From JASEHD01 sp964471945 (lineage in GTDB: Bacteria > Bacteroidota > Ignavibacteria > UBA10030 > SZUA-254), in contig CAYYIJ010000012.1 of the NCBI GenBank assembly GCA_964471945.1, forward strand, positions 1-40,380: a stretch of DNA of 40,380 nt, given 5' to 3'. Made by a program: the position numbers and the translations under genes. Under the pieces are notes generated by a model that was not told the DNA's origin, did no database searches, and saw nothing but the letters and a program-made list of their open reading frames with translations. The first letter of the stretch is position 1. Each line of letters begins with the position of its first letter. Below are positions 1 through 9,873 of the stretch, one piece after another.

Positions 1-2106
1 AGAGTATCGAATGTTGGAACGGATGTATTGAATGTGAGTAATATTGTATCAGATAATAGTGATTACATTGTCAGTACAACAAATTTCAGTTTGAATCCGA
101 GTGAGTCTCAGAATGTCGTAGTAACATTCACCCCGAGTGTTGTTGGAGAGCGGTTAGGGACGTTAACGATTACGAGCAATGATCCTGATGAAGGGACGTT
201 GGAAGTAGACTTAATTGGAGTTGGGGATGAGCCGCCTGAAATTGAAGTAGAACCTATTTCGTTCGATATAGCATTGTTTACTGGAGAAACAAAAGATACA
301 ACACTTACAATCCGAAATATTAATTCGGATGGAAGTAATCTTATCTTCGATATATCTGTTGAAATGTATCAAACACCTCAAACTGATAAGTTAAATGTTA
401 AACCATTATTTCTAAGTAGAACACTTGAAGAACTCCTGCGTTCAGAGCATGTACCTAACGAAGTAATCGTAAAATTTAAAAGAGGTACAACATCGGTTCA
501 AGCAACAACGATGAGGGCAGATGTAGGTGCAAATGTAGCAAAACGTTTTAAACTTATTGGTGCTGAGTTGTGGAATATAACTGGAGCTTCAGTTTCAGAA
601 GTAATTACTCGATATAAAGATCATCCACAGATTGAGTACATAGAGCCGAACTACATCGTTAAAGCGGTAGATAATATACCAAATGATCCATATTTTGCAT
701 CACTATGGGGGATGCAGAAAATACAAGCCCCAGCGGCGTGGGATAGAACAACAGGAGGCGATGTTTTGATAGGAGTGATTGATACAGGTATTGATCCAGC
801 TCATCAGGATTTGACTGCTAATGTATGGATAAATCCCGGAGAAATTCCGAATAATGGAATAGATGATGACGGAAACGGTTACATAGATGACATAAATGGA
901 TGGGATTTTTATAATAATGATAATAATCCATATGATGATAACGGGCATGGTACCCACGTTTCTGGTACAATAGCAGCAGTAGGTAATAATGGAATCGGAG
1001 TAGTTGGAGTGTGTTGGTCTGCAAAGATCATGGGATTGAAATTTTTAGGTTCTGGAGGAGGAGGATATATCGACGATGCAATTAGTGCATTAGAATACGC
1101 GACAATGATGAATGTACGATTGACGAATAACAGTTGGGGTGGTGGAGGATATTCGCAGGCGATGTATGATGCGATAGAGGCAGCGGGAAATGCGGATGAT
1201 TTGTTCATAGCGGCAGCTGGTAATGATTATGGTAACAATAATGATTTTAACCCACACTATCCTGCTTCATATACCTTGGATAATATTATATCAGTAGCAT
1301 CAACAACATCTGGTGATCTTTTATCAGACTTCAGTAATTACGGACCGACGAGTGTGGATTTAGGAGCTCCGGGGTCATCAATTATGAGCACATTCCCTGG
1401 TAATACTTATGGTACGATAAGTGGCACTTCAATGGCGACACCGCATGTATCGGGTGTAGCAGGATTGATATTGTCGCTAAATTCGATGTTGGGATGTGTA
1501 GAAGTTAAAGATATTATTTTGACATCTGTAGATGCAATTCCGGCTCTTACTGGTAAATGTGTAAGTCAAGGACGGTTAAATGCATTCAAAGCGGTACAAA
1601 ACACACCATCATGGTTAACAGTAAATCCCAAAAGCGGTATTGTTCTCCCTGGTAGTGAGGTTAATGTAACAGTCAGGTTTGATGCAACAGGTATGAATGG
1701 GGGAGATTATGAAGCAGTTCTTAATGTAAACAGCAATGACATTGATGAGCCAACTGTACCCGTACACGCATATTTGCACGTAACAGGAGTGCCAGATATC
1801 GCATTATCAGATACCTCATTTGATTATGATACAGTGTTCATAGGAGTAGCGAAAAGAGAGACTCTTAGAGTATCGAATGTTGGAACGGATGTACTAAATG
1901 TGAGTAATATTGTATCCGATAATAGTGATTACACTGTCAGCATAACGAATTTTAGTTTGAATCCGAGCAAGTATCAGGATGTAATAGTAACATTCACACC
2001 GAGTGTTGTTGGGGAGCGATTAGGGATGTTAACAATTACAAGTGATGATCCCGATGAGGGGGCATTGGAAGTTGGTTTAGTTGGAGTAGGGGATTTGCCC
2101 CCGAAC
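1..2106 (+). repeat. Two-copy direct repeat inside the protease gene (1-240 and 1867-2106)
   Basis: Bases 1-240 and 1867-2106 align without gaps at an offset of 1866 nt (622 codons), at roughly 85% identity by eye, and share long exact stretches such as AGAGTATCGAATGTTGGAAC. Both encode the same ASH/choice-of-anchor-D-like Ig module (core around VSNVGTDVLNVSNIVSDNSD). The offset is a multiple of three, so the repeat preserves the frame. The similarity suggests a fairly recent intragenic duplication. The first copy is cut by the window edge, so more copies may lie upstream. Confidence 0.85.
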
Positions 2107-4587
2107 ATTGTTGTTACACCAACATCATTAGATACGACCTTAAATCCCGGGCAACAAGCAAGCAAAATATTAACCATTAGCAATACAGGTGAAAGTAGTT
2201 TAAGTTTTAACGGTTGGATTGAGATTCAACAACCCTTATCTCCTTTAAAATCCGATGATAAGAATAATTCTCGAAAAGTAGAGTTCATAGAGATTAAAAA
2301 AGGTGAAGTTGATACTCGTACCTATCCACCTATGTTGATGTCAGGCGGTGGGCCGGATCAGTATGGCTACCTTTGGAAAGATAGTGATGAACCTGGTGGC
2401 CCCGTGTTTAGTTGGATTGATGTTAGCTCTGGAACTCCTATATACTTGTCAGATGATGATTGGATAACTGGAATACCACTTGGATTTAACTTCAACTATT
2501 ATGGAACTGTTTTTAACACGGTAAATATCATGTCAAATGGATGGGTAAGTTTTAACGACTATGACTTTATGTATCCATGGACAATTCCCTCACTTGATTG
2601 GGAATTCCATAATTTTGCAGGAGCAATTGCGCCATTTGCAAGGGATTTAAACCCCCCTAGCGGTAATTATATTCGATATAAAACTTTCGGTACTGCACCA
2701 ACCAGATATTTTATTGTTGAGTATAATAATATTCCCAACTTTGGCGGTGGTAATAATAAGACGTTCGAAATAATATTTTATGAGAGTTCGAATAAAATCA
2801 GATTTCAATATTTAATAGCGCCTGATGATCCAGTAAGTATGGGAATAGAAAGTCCAGATCAAACGATGGGTATGGGGAATGGAGGTTCTGGGAATTTATT
2901 TATAAGTCCTACTATCGTAAAAGGTAATTATGCAATTGAGTTCAGTCTGGCGCCACCTTGGCTTGTAGTAACACCGTTAGCAGGTGTTGTGCCAATTGGA
3001 TCATCGATGAACTTGGATGTATTATTTGATGCAACCAATTTATATCCTGATACCTATAATGCAAATATATACATTGAGAGTAATGATCCGGATATTGATC
3101 AAGATACAATAGTTGTACCTGTTAGTTTAAATATCGGTTTTCATGGTTTTGAGGTTTTCCCGCGTATTCAATCTTTTGGATCAGTTCGTCTGGGAGCTTC
3201 GAAAACTCTTCGTGTCAGTGTAACTAATAATGGTCTGAGAACTTTGTCAATATCCTCAGTTAATTCAGACAATGTACAATTTACTGTAACACCATCGAGC
3301 GCGACTATTGCTAGATCTGGAAGTCGTTGGTTCTATATCACTTTTATGCCGGCATCAACGGGGATTAAAACTGGTAATATTATTTTTATTCATAACGCCA
3401 TAGGATCCCCCGATACAGTTCAAGTCTTAGGTAATGCAATCCAAAATGTTCAGGTCACTCTGCAAGCAGGATGGAATATGGTCTCACTACCCGTTGAAGT
3501 TCCTAATGATAGTGTCAGAGTTCAGTATCGATCTGCCAATACCCCATTTGTTTTTGCTTATTCAGCAGATGTTGGTTATCACCAAAAGTATAAAATGGAT
3601 ATAGGCAGCGGATATTGGTTGAAGTTCGGTTCGCCGCAAAATATCACATTTACTGGCTTCAATATTTTAGATAAAATTGTAGATGTTCAAAGTGATTGGA
3701 ATATCATTGGCGCCTTATCGGTGCCTGTTAATGTATCTGATATTATTCCACAAGGAACTGAAATCAAATCACCATTTTTTGGATACAATGGTGGATACTT
3801 CTTTACCGATTTACTTTTACCTGGGAACGGATATTGGGTGAAAGTCAGTGAAGTTGGCGAATTAGTCATCACATCACAGTCACAATCATCATCCTTAGCA
3901 CGTGTCGTACCTATGACACAAGTGTTTGAAGGAATGAATAAGTTACAATTTGAAGATAATCAAGGTAGTAAGCAATCTATCTTTTTCACACGGGATGTTG
4001 AACTCAAAACGTTGGGTGATGCTCCACCGCTGCCACCAGTTGGATGTTTCGACGTGCGATACGAATCGCAGCGCATCGCTGAAGTATATTCTCCTCATGA
4101 AAAACAGCATGATTATAAAATTGTAATTACTGATGCTGTATATCCTTTCAAGGTTCGCTGGAATATCAACATAGATAAAGAGTACCAATATATTCTTAGC
4201 GATGTTCCAAGTGGCAAACGCTTCCGTCACACTATTCGTTCGGAAACTGGTGAATTGATTATCTCTGATAAACGTGTGAACGAGATCGTACTTAGAATCG
4301 CTCAAATACCAAAAGAATTCGCTGTTTTCCCAAATTATCCCAACCCGTTCAATCCTGTAACTAAAATTGAATATGCTTTACCAGTGCATTCAAAAGTATC
4401 ACTCAAGATATTCAATTTGATTGGTCAAGAAATACAGACTTTAATCGATGAAGAGCAGGACGCTGGTTATAAAATATATGAATTTGATGCGAATGAATTT
4501 ACTAGTGGTGTTTACTTCTATCGCGTAACAGCACAGAGTGAGGGTAAAACTTACACAGATGTTAAGAAGATGCTTTTACTAAAATGA
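1..4587 (+). CDS. Secreted S8 (subtilisin-like) protease with Ig-like modules and T9SS tail; 5' end outside window
   Basis: The reading frame is open from base 1, so the true start lies upstream. Order of parts: an ASH/choice-of-anchor-D-like Ig module (1-230); first half of a BACON-like module (about 235-360); a protease prodomain (about 440-665); the S8 catalytic domain with Asp in VIDTGID (781), His in GHGTHVSG (946), oxyanion Asn in AAAGND and Ser in GTSMATPH (1429); second half of the BACON-like module (about 1610-1790); a second ASH-like module (1790-2095); a second split BACON-like module holding a nidogen-like beta domain (about 2340-2940); a third ASH-like module (3145-3440); a WNMVSLP/GYWLKF double repeat (3450-3880); and a T9SS type A sorting domain (about 4310-4584) with YPNPFNP. 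S8 enzymes cleave peptide bonds; the tail implies export through the outer membrane by type IX secretion. All three catalytic residues are present. The substrate is unknown. A terminator follows. Confidence 0.9.
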   Translation, partial: RVSNVGTDVLNVSNIVSDNSDYIVSTTNFSLNPSESQNVVVTFTPSVVGERLGTLTITSNDPDEGTLEVDLIGVGDEPPEIEVEPISFDIALFTGETKDTTLTIRNINSDGSNLIFDISVEMYQTPQTDKLNVKPLFLSRTLEELLRSEHVPNEVIVKFKRGTTSVQATTMRADVGANVAKRFKLIGAELWNITGASVSEVITRYKDHPQIEYIEPNYIVKAVDNIPNDPYFASLWGMQKIQAPAAWDRTTGGDVLIGVIDTGIDPAHQDLTANVWINPGEIPNNGIDDDGNGYIDDINGWDFYNNDNNPYDDNGHGTHVSGTIAAVGNNGIGVVGVCWSAKIMGLKFLGSGGGGYIDDAISALEYATMMNVRLTNNSWGGGGYSQAMYDAIEAAGNADDLFIAAAGNDYGNNNDFNPHYPASYTLDNIISVASTTSGDLLSDFSNYGPTSVDLGAPGSSIMSTFPGNTYGTISGTSMATPHVSGVAGLILSLNSMLGCVEVKDIILTSVDAIPALTGKCVSQGRLNAFKAVQNTPSWLTVNPKSGIVLPGSEVNVTVRFDATGMNGGDYEAVLNVNSNDIDEPTVPVHAYLHVTGVPDIALSDTSFDYDTVFIGVAKRETLRVSNVGTDVLNVSNIVSDNSDYTVSITNFSLNPSKYQDVIVTFTPSVVGERLGMLTITSDDPDEGALEVGLVGVGDLPPNIVVTPTSLDTTLNPGQQASKILTISNTGESSLSFNGWIEIQQPLSPLKSDDKNNSRKVEFIEIKKGEVDTRTYPPMLMSGGGPDQYGYLWKDSDEPGGPVFSWIDVSSGTPIYLSDDDWITGIPLGFNFNYYGTVFNTVNIMSNGWVSFNDYDFMYPWTIPSLDWEFHNFAGAIAPFARDLNPPSGNYIRYKTFGTAPTRYFIVEYNNIPNFGGGNNKTFEIIFYESSNKIRFQYLIAPDDPVSMGIESPDQTMGMGNGGSGNLFISPTIVKGNYAIEFSLAPPWLVVTPLAGVVPIGSSMNLDVLFDATNLYPDTYNANIYIESNDPDIDQDTIVVPVSLNIGFHGFEVFPRIQSFGSVRLGASKTLRVSVTNNGLRTLSISSVNSDNVQFTVTPSSATIARSGSRWFYITFMPASTGIKTGNIIFIHNAIGSPDTVQVLGNAIQNVQVTLQAGWNMVSLPVEVPNDSVRVQYRSANTPFVFAYSADVGYHQKYKMDIGSGYWLKFGSPQNITFTGFNILDKIVDVQSDWNIIGALSVPVNVSDIIPQGTEIKSPFFGYNGGYFFTDLLLPGNGYWVKVSEVGELVITSQSQSSSLARVVPMTQVFEGMNKLQFEDNQGSKQSIFFTRDVELKTLGDAPPLPPVGCFDVRYESQRIAEVYSPHEKQHDYKIVITDAVYPFKVRWNINIDKEYQYILSDVPSGKRFRHTIRSETGELIISDKRVNEIVLRIAQIPKEFAVFPNYPNPFNPVTKIEYALPVHSKVSLKIFNLIGQEIQTLIDEEQDAGYKIYEFDANEFTSGVYFYRVTAQSEGKTYTDVKKMLLLK

Positions 4588-4611
4588 TCCTTAAGTAGAG
4601 AAGATATCACG

Positions 4612-4644
4612 AAAGGGTGAGCTAAAAAGCTCACCCTTTTTTTT
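4612..4644 (+). terminator. Strong intrinsic terminator after the protease gene
   Basis: A perfect 12-bp stem AAAGGGTGAGCT (4612-4623) / AGCTCACCCTTT (4628-4639) with an AAAA loop is followed by an uninterrupted T run to 4644. It lies 25 nt after the protease stop codon and separates that gene from the next secreted protein, so the two are probably transcribed independently. Confidence 0.93.
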
Positions 4645-4690
4645 AACGAATTTCTTCTTTTTTCATACTATTATTCATATATTAAAGATA

Positions 4691-7600
4691 ATGAAAAATT
4701 ATCTTAACAATAATATCCCCATGAAAATATTTTATTTATTCATCATATCAATTGTTGTTACAGCCATTCTAATAATAGATGTAGCAATCAGCCAATCCCT
4801 TCAGCCCAATGATAATCAGGAAAAATCCTACTGGGATATGATTCCCGAAAAAGTTAGTAAAAGAAATGCTTTCAAGCGGTTTGAATGGTTTTATCGTCAA
4901 CGAGCACTACCATTAGATACCATTCCTGCTGGGGCAATCGAGCGTGCACGTGAGGTAGAAGAACAAAAATATAAATTTCAAAAGCTTGGTGTAGAAACAA
5001 TGCAGCTCACATGGACAAACATTGGTCCAACAGGTGTTGTCTCAACATTCCCATCGCAATGGGGAATCGTTAGTGGTCGTGTTCGAGCGATTGCAGTACA
5101 TCCAACCGATCCTAATATTGTGTACATCGGTGCGGCTGCTGGTGGTATCTGGAAAACTACCAATGGGGGAACCTCATGGCTTGATGTAGGAGTTGACCTT
5201 GCCTCACTAACATTTGGAGCTATATCTATTGATCAAAATAATCCAGAAATTGTCTATGCAGGAGCTGGAGAATCAATGCGATATTTTAATTCAACAATTT
5301 ATGCAGGTAAAGGATTATATAAATCAACAGATGCAGGTACAAGCTGGACTCAGATTACCAATGGGTTCGGTTCCACAACACACTTTGGTGCACTCAGGGT
5401 CAGTCCAACTAATTCGAATGATTTATTCGCTGCTCTTGGCAGTGGATATTGGCATGGGGCATACCCTGGTAATGAAGGTCTTTGGCGAAGCACAGATGCG
5501 GGAATTACCTGGACACGCAGACTTAACGTGGATGACGGTTTCGATGTTATTCTGCATCCCACAGTTGCTAATCGTGTTTATGGTGCTACAGGCGGGGGAG
5601 TTGCTGCTGCAGGGTTTTACAGATCTACTGATAACGGATGGACATGGACAAAGATCACAACAGGTTTACCTTCCGCGACGACGATTGATAGAATTCAGAT
5701 TGCTCTTCCAACTTCCTTACCATCAACAATTTATGCCTTGATCTATAATGGAACAACAGACCAAATGACATTGTACAAATCCTCAGATGATGGTTCATCG
5801 TGGGCTGCGGTTAGCCCAACCTATTCAAGTACTCAAGGTTGGTACGACCTACTTTTAAGTGTCAATCCGGATAACGCTAACGAGGTCTATATCGGCGATG
5901 CTGAACTTCGTCGGTCTACAAATGGTGGGGTGAATTTCAGCTATGTTGGTGGAGACTATTGGAATCAATCAATGCATGTCGATTTCCATTATATGGTCTT
6001 TGCCCCGTCGAATTCCGCATATCGATATGTCGGATGCGACGGTGGTATTTATCGAAGTACAAATAGTGGATCAACTTGGATTAATCTTAACAGTACACTC
6101 CCAACTATACAGTACTACCGTTTAGCGTCTCATACCACAAATCAAAATATTATCATGGGTGGTGCCCAAGATAATGGCATATATAAAACAACGAATGGTG
6201 GTGTAGGAACTTGGACATTGGTTAGCACAGGTGATGGTATGGAATGTTTTTATGATTATAATAATCCGAATATCGTTTACGCATCAACGCAAGTTGGGGG
6301 ACTGCTGAAGAGTACAACAGGAGGGAATTATAATTCATTTGCGAGTGTTAAACCGAGTGCAGGTTCGCAACCCTGGGCTTGGACTGCCCCATTTTTTATG
6401 CATCCTACTAATAGTTCAACTATTTATACAGCAACAGACCGTCCATGGCGGTCGACGAACGGCGGTAGCTCATGGAGCGCGCTTACAGGTAGTGCGGTAA
6501 CTTCTGCTGCTATTAATGCTATGGCGCAGAGTCCTGTTGATCCAAACAATATGATATTGGTAGGGGGTGAGTGGTCTACAAATCCGCCCGTCTACGTTTC
6601 ATCTAATGGTGGGACGATATGGACGAATATTACTACGAATATAGGTGGTACGGTAAAGTACATCAGCCGCGTTGTTTTTCATCCTACACAAGCACAAACA
6701 GTATTTGTTGTTCGCTCTGGTTTTAGTGCGGGCAATAAAATCTATCGTAGCATCAATCTCGGCTCCACTTGGACGAACATTACGAACGATCTCCCAGATG
6801 TTCCGCACAGCGACCTATTTATCGATCCTATTAATAATACAAATCTATACACGGCAAACGATCTGGGTGTTTATCGCTCAACAAACGATGGCGCTTCGTG
6901 GATTCGAATGGGGAATAATTTCCCGTACGTTCCGGCTCTTGATTTCGATTATTTCAATTCGGGCGGGGTTCGTATTCTACGAGTTGGGACACATGGCCGC
7001 TCGGCTTATCAAGCTTATCTTTTAAAAAGTATTTCAGTAACATCTCCAAACGGAGGTGAGGTTTGGCATATTGGTTCGAATCAAAATATTCAATGGACCT
7101 CAAGTGGTGTTTCAGGGAATGTGAAAATTGATCTTTCTCGTGATGGTGGGACAACATTTGAGCCACTCTTCGCTAACACAGCGAATGACGGCTCTGAATC
7201 GTGGCTGGTTACGGGCTTTACCACAACAACTGCCCGCATTCGTGTTTTTAGTGTTGATGATCCCACTACTCGAGACAGTAGCGATGCTAATTTCAACATC
7301 GTCCAGCCGACAATTACTGTTATCGCACCTAATGGAAGCGAGACTTGGGCAATCGGGACTAATCAGTCAATACAATGGACATCGAGCAATTTACCGGGAG
7401 ATGTCAAGATTGAATTTTCTCGCGATGCTGGTTCGTCATACGAAACACTCTTTGCAAGTACACCTAATGACGGCACTGAATTGTGGAATGTTACAGGTTC
7501 AATTTCTTCAACAGCATTGATACGGATAACAAGTGTGTCAATTCCATCGGTCAGTGATGTCAGCGATGCTAATTTTAACATCGTCCAGCCGACAATTACT

Positions 7601-9170
7601 GTTACCGAACCCAATGGAAGTGAGACTTGGGTAATCGGGGCTAATCAGTCAATACAATGGACATCGAGCAATTTGCCGGGGAACGTTATGATTGAACTTT
7701 CACGCAATGGTGGATTGACATACGAAACACTTTTTGCAAGTACACCTAATGACGGCACTGAATTGTGGAATGTTACAGGTTCAATTTCTTCAACAGCATT
7801 GATACGGATAACAAGTGTGTCAATTCCATCGGTCAGTGATGTCAGCGATGCTAATTTTAACATCGTCCAGCCGACAATTACTGTTACCGAACCCAATGGA
7901 AGTGAGACTTGGGNNNNNNNNNNNNNNNNNNNNNNNNNNNNNNNNNNNNNNNNNNNNNNNNNNNNNNNNNNNNNNNNNNNNNNNNNNNNNNNNNNNNNNN
8001 NNNNNNNNNNNNNGTGTGTCAATTCCATCGGTCAGTGATGTCAGCGATGCTAATTTTAACATCGTCCAACCAAATATCATTATAAGCACACCTAATGGTG
8101 GCGAGACTTGGCAAGTTGAAACAAGTCAGCAAATACAATGGACATCAAGTTACATTACCGGTAACGTGAGTATTGGCCTCTCGAGAAACGGAGGTGCTAC
8201 GTATGAAACATTGTTTGTTAGTATTCCAAACGATGATTCTATTTTATGGAGTGTAATAGAACCGGTGAGTATGCAGGCACGCATACGGATCGCAAGTGTT
8301 GACAATCCGAGCATTTTCGATGTCAGTGATGGAAATTTTACTATCGGAGATTCTGTGGTTTTAATTGATCTTCTTGTCTCACCTCGATGGAATCTAATTT
8401 CTGTTCCGGTATGTGTTGTGGATTTCAGAAAAAGCACCTTATTCCCTACGGCAATATCTCAAGCGTTTATGTATAAAGATATATATATTTCTAAAGACAC
8501 GCTTCAAGATGGTGTTGGTTACTGGCTGAAGTTTTCATCTCCCGAAAATATTAACATGATGGGGTTCCCATTATTCAATGATACTGTCGATGTTTCTGAA
8601 GGTTGGAATTTGATTGGTTCTCTTTCTAAGCCAATCGCAATTGCAGATATATCCTCACAACCATCGGGTATAGTGACTTCATCATTCTTCGGGTATAATG
8701 GTTCCTACGTTGTAACCGACACAATTAGACCGGGAAGTTCATATTGGGTAAAGGTCAATCGTTCTGGACAATTTTTCCTCACACATAATGGTAGTACTAT
8801 AGCATCTAATAAACAAATCAAAATCGTGCCGACTATGGAAGTTCCACCACCACCACCGGGAGAGGTCCCGGCTGAGACGCAAGTTTTGCCGAAGGAATTT
8901 ATTCTTAGTCAAAACTATCCGAACCCATTCAATCCAACGGCAACAATCAGATTTACTTTACCAGACGAAGCTATGGTTACACTAAAAATCCATGATATTC
9001 TTGGAAGAGAATTGTTCACGGTTTTCGACAATGAAGAGTTTGCTGCGGGTCAATATGAACAAAAACTTAATGTGGAAAATCTCGTTAGCGGAATTTATTT
9101 CTACCGATTGACGGCTAAAAGTAAAAAGGAAATCTTTAGTGATATGAAAAAGATGCTGTTAATCAAATAA
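4691..9170 (+). CDS. Secreted sortilin/BNR-propeller protein with tandem KRE9/KNH-like repeats and T9SS tail; interrupted by an assembly gap
   Basis: I join the frames on both sides of the 100-N gap (7914-8013) into one gene, because the same 94-residue repeat runs into and out of it. ATG at 4691 and an in-frame ATG at 4721 are both possible; the second gives a compact signal peptide (MKIFYLFI, hydrophobic core, then about AISQS). Next come many Asp-box-like segments (STNGGTSW, SSDDGSSW types; about 5020-7020) of a VPS10/sortilin or BNR beta-propeller. Then at least four Ser-Thr-rich KRE9/KNH-like beta repeats (SPNGGEVW... QWTSS... LSRDGG; 7030-8345), a WNLISVP/GYWLKF double repeat (8370-8790), and a T9SS sorting domain with YPNPFNP (8890-9167). 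No catalytic residues are recognised; adhesion or glycan binding is inference. The frame shift across the gap is an artefact of the nominal gap length. The last 12 nt overlap the minus-strand gene that follows. Confidence 0.85.
7033..8345 (+). repeat. Tandem 282-bp (94-residue) coding repeats
   Basis: The marker GTCCAGCC recurs at 7301, 7583 and 7865 (exact 282-nt period), with a variant GTCCAACC at 8064 after the gap. Each unit encodes one beta-sandwich repeat from PNGSETW to DANFNIVQP. The 190-nt stretches ending at about 7631 and 7913 appear identical, while the first unit (from about 7033) and the last (after 8064) have diverged. Near-identical middle copies with divergent ends fit recent unit duplication or gene conversion. 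Confidence 0.9.
7914..8013. other. Assembly gap of 100 Ns inside the repeat array
   Basis: Exactly 100 N bases, the conventional placeholder for a gap of unknown size. Position and flanks show that the assembler failed within the 282-bp repeats. Phase arithmetic predicts a true missing length of 183 nt plus a whole number of 282-nt units, which also restores a single open frame. Confidence 0.97.
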
Positions 9171-9767
9171 GGGAATAACGACGATTGATATCAAATATTT
9201 CAATGGTATTAGTGCGACAAATAGAACCAAAGCTACTAACCATTTCCGTGAAATCGTTTTTGTATCGTTTATAATTGTTAAGGTTAGAAAGACTATTATG
9301 ATCGAGAAGAAACACATAAAAACGATTGAGACCGTTGGGTCTTTCAGCCTAAAAAGAGAGAGAGCTAGACTTTCATCAACGATTAAAGTTGTTTTATTAT
9401 GGAGGAGAAGCTGGAAAAAAACTGTAACAGTTTCCGGTATGCGGGAACTTGCATTGACAAAAGCCATAGCACCGGCAAATAGATTACAGGGATGGTGCAA
9501 GTAATAGGCGAACGAAGCCAGCGCCAGTAGGAATGTCCATGCGGGTCCTGCCACCGCAGCGAATGGGCAGTTCAATTTCATATCAGATATCTCTATGTAC
9601 GAGATGCCAAAACCGGCTTCTGTTCCGTTGCATGCGAATTTGTTAACAACGATATGCGCATATTCGTGGGTAACTGTCGAAATCAGAACCGCAAGAAAAA
9701 ATGCGGGGATACCTATCAGAAGTAATTTCTTCGCGGGATATTTAGGTTCGTCGTTTCTAAGCGGCAT
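9159..9767 (-). CDS. Integral membrane protein with HExxH motif (M50-like, putative metalloprotease)
   Basis: A protein of 202 residues with about five hydrophobic segments. The first hydrophobic segment ends in THEYAH (His34, Glu35, His38), the zinc-binding HExxH pattern of site-2-protease-like M50 peptidases. An AGPAWTF segment near residue 73 resembles the conserved GP region after the first active-site helix in that family. The third metal ligand (the NxxPxxxLDG-type motif) is not evident, so it may be an inactive or divergent relative. It is also shorter than canonical S2P. It runs opposite to both neighbours: its 3' end overlaps the last 12 nt of the upstream secreted-protein gene and its 5' end faces tyrS across about 105 nt. 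Start ATG at 9767 gives MPLRNDEP ahead of the first membrane segment. Confidence 0.75.
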   Translation of the reverse strand: MPLRNDEPKYPAKKLLLIGIPAFFLAVLISTVTHEYAHIVVNKFACNGTEAGFGISYIEISDMKLNCPFAAVAGPAWTFLLALASFAYYLHHPCNLFAGAMAFVNASSRIPETVTVFFQLLLHNKTTLIVDESLALSLFRLKDPTVSIVFMCFFSIIIVFLTLTIINDTKTISRKWLVALVLFVALIPLKYLISIVVIPLFD

Positions 9768-9873
9768 AAAGATAAAGATAATTTATTCATCTCTAAATTT
9801 CAAGCTTTAATTTGTTTTTTCGATTATAAGATAGTAATTTGTTTTTAAATAAATTGAACATTATGGAAAACCA

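Noticed and set aside
3943..4305. 120-residue minus-strand ORF
   Set aside because: Antisense to the conserved C-terminal part of the protease gene; no recognisable protein features.
5214..5741. 175-residue ORF in another frame
   Set aside because: It lies wholly within the propeller gene, shows no family features and has low-complexity composition typical of a shadow frame.
7301..8064. CRISPR-like or VNTR array
   Set aside because: The 282-nt units are coding, keep the frame and encode a recognisable protein repeat; there are no spacers.
7815..9170. Separate gene beginning just before the N gap in another frame
   Set aside because: The frame change equals the arbitrary 100-N length; repeat phase shows that both sides belong to one gene.
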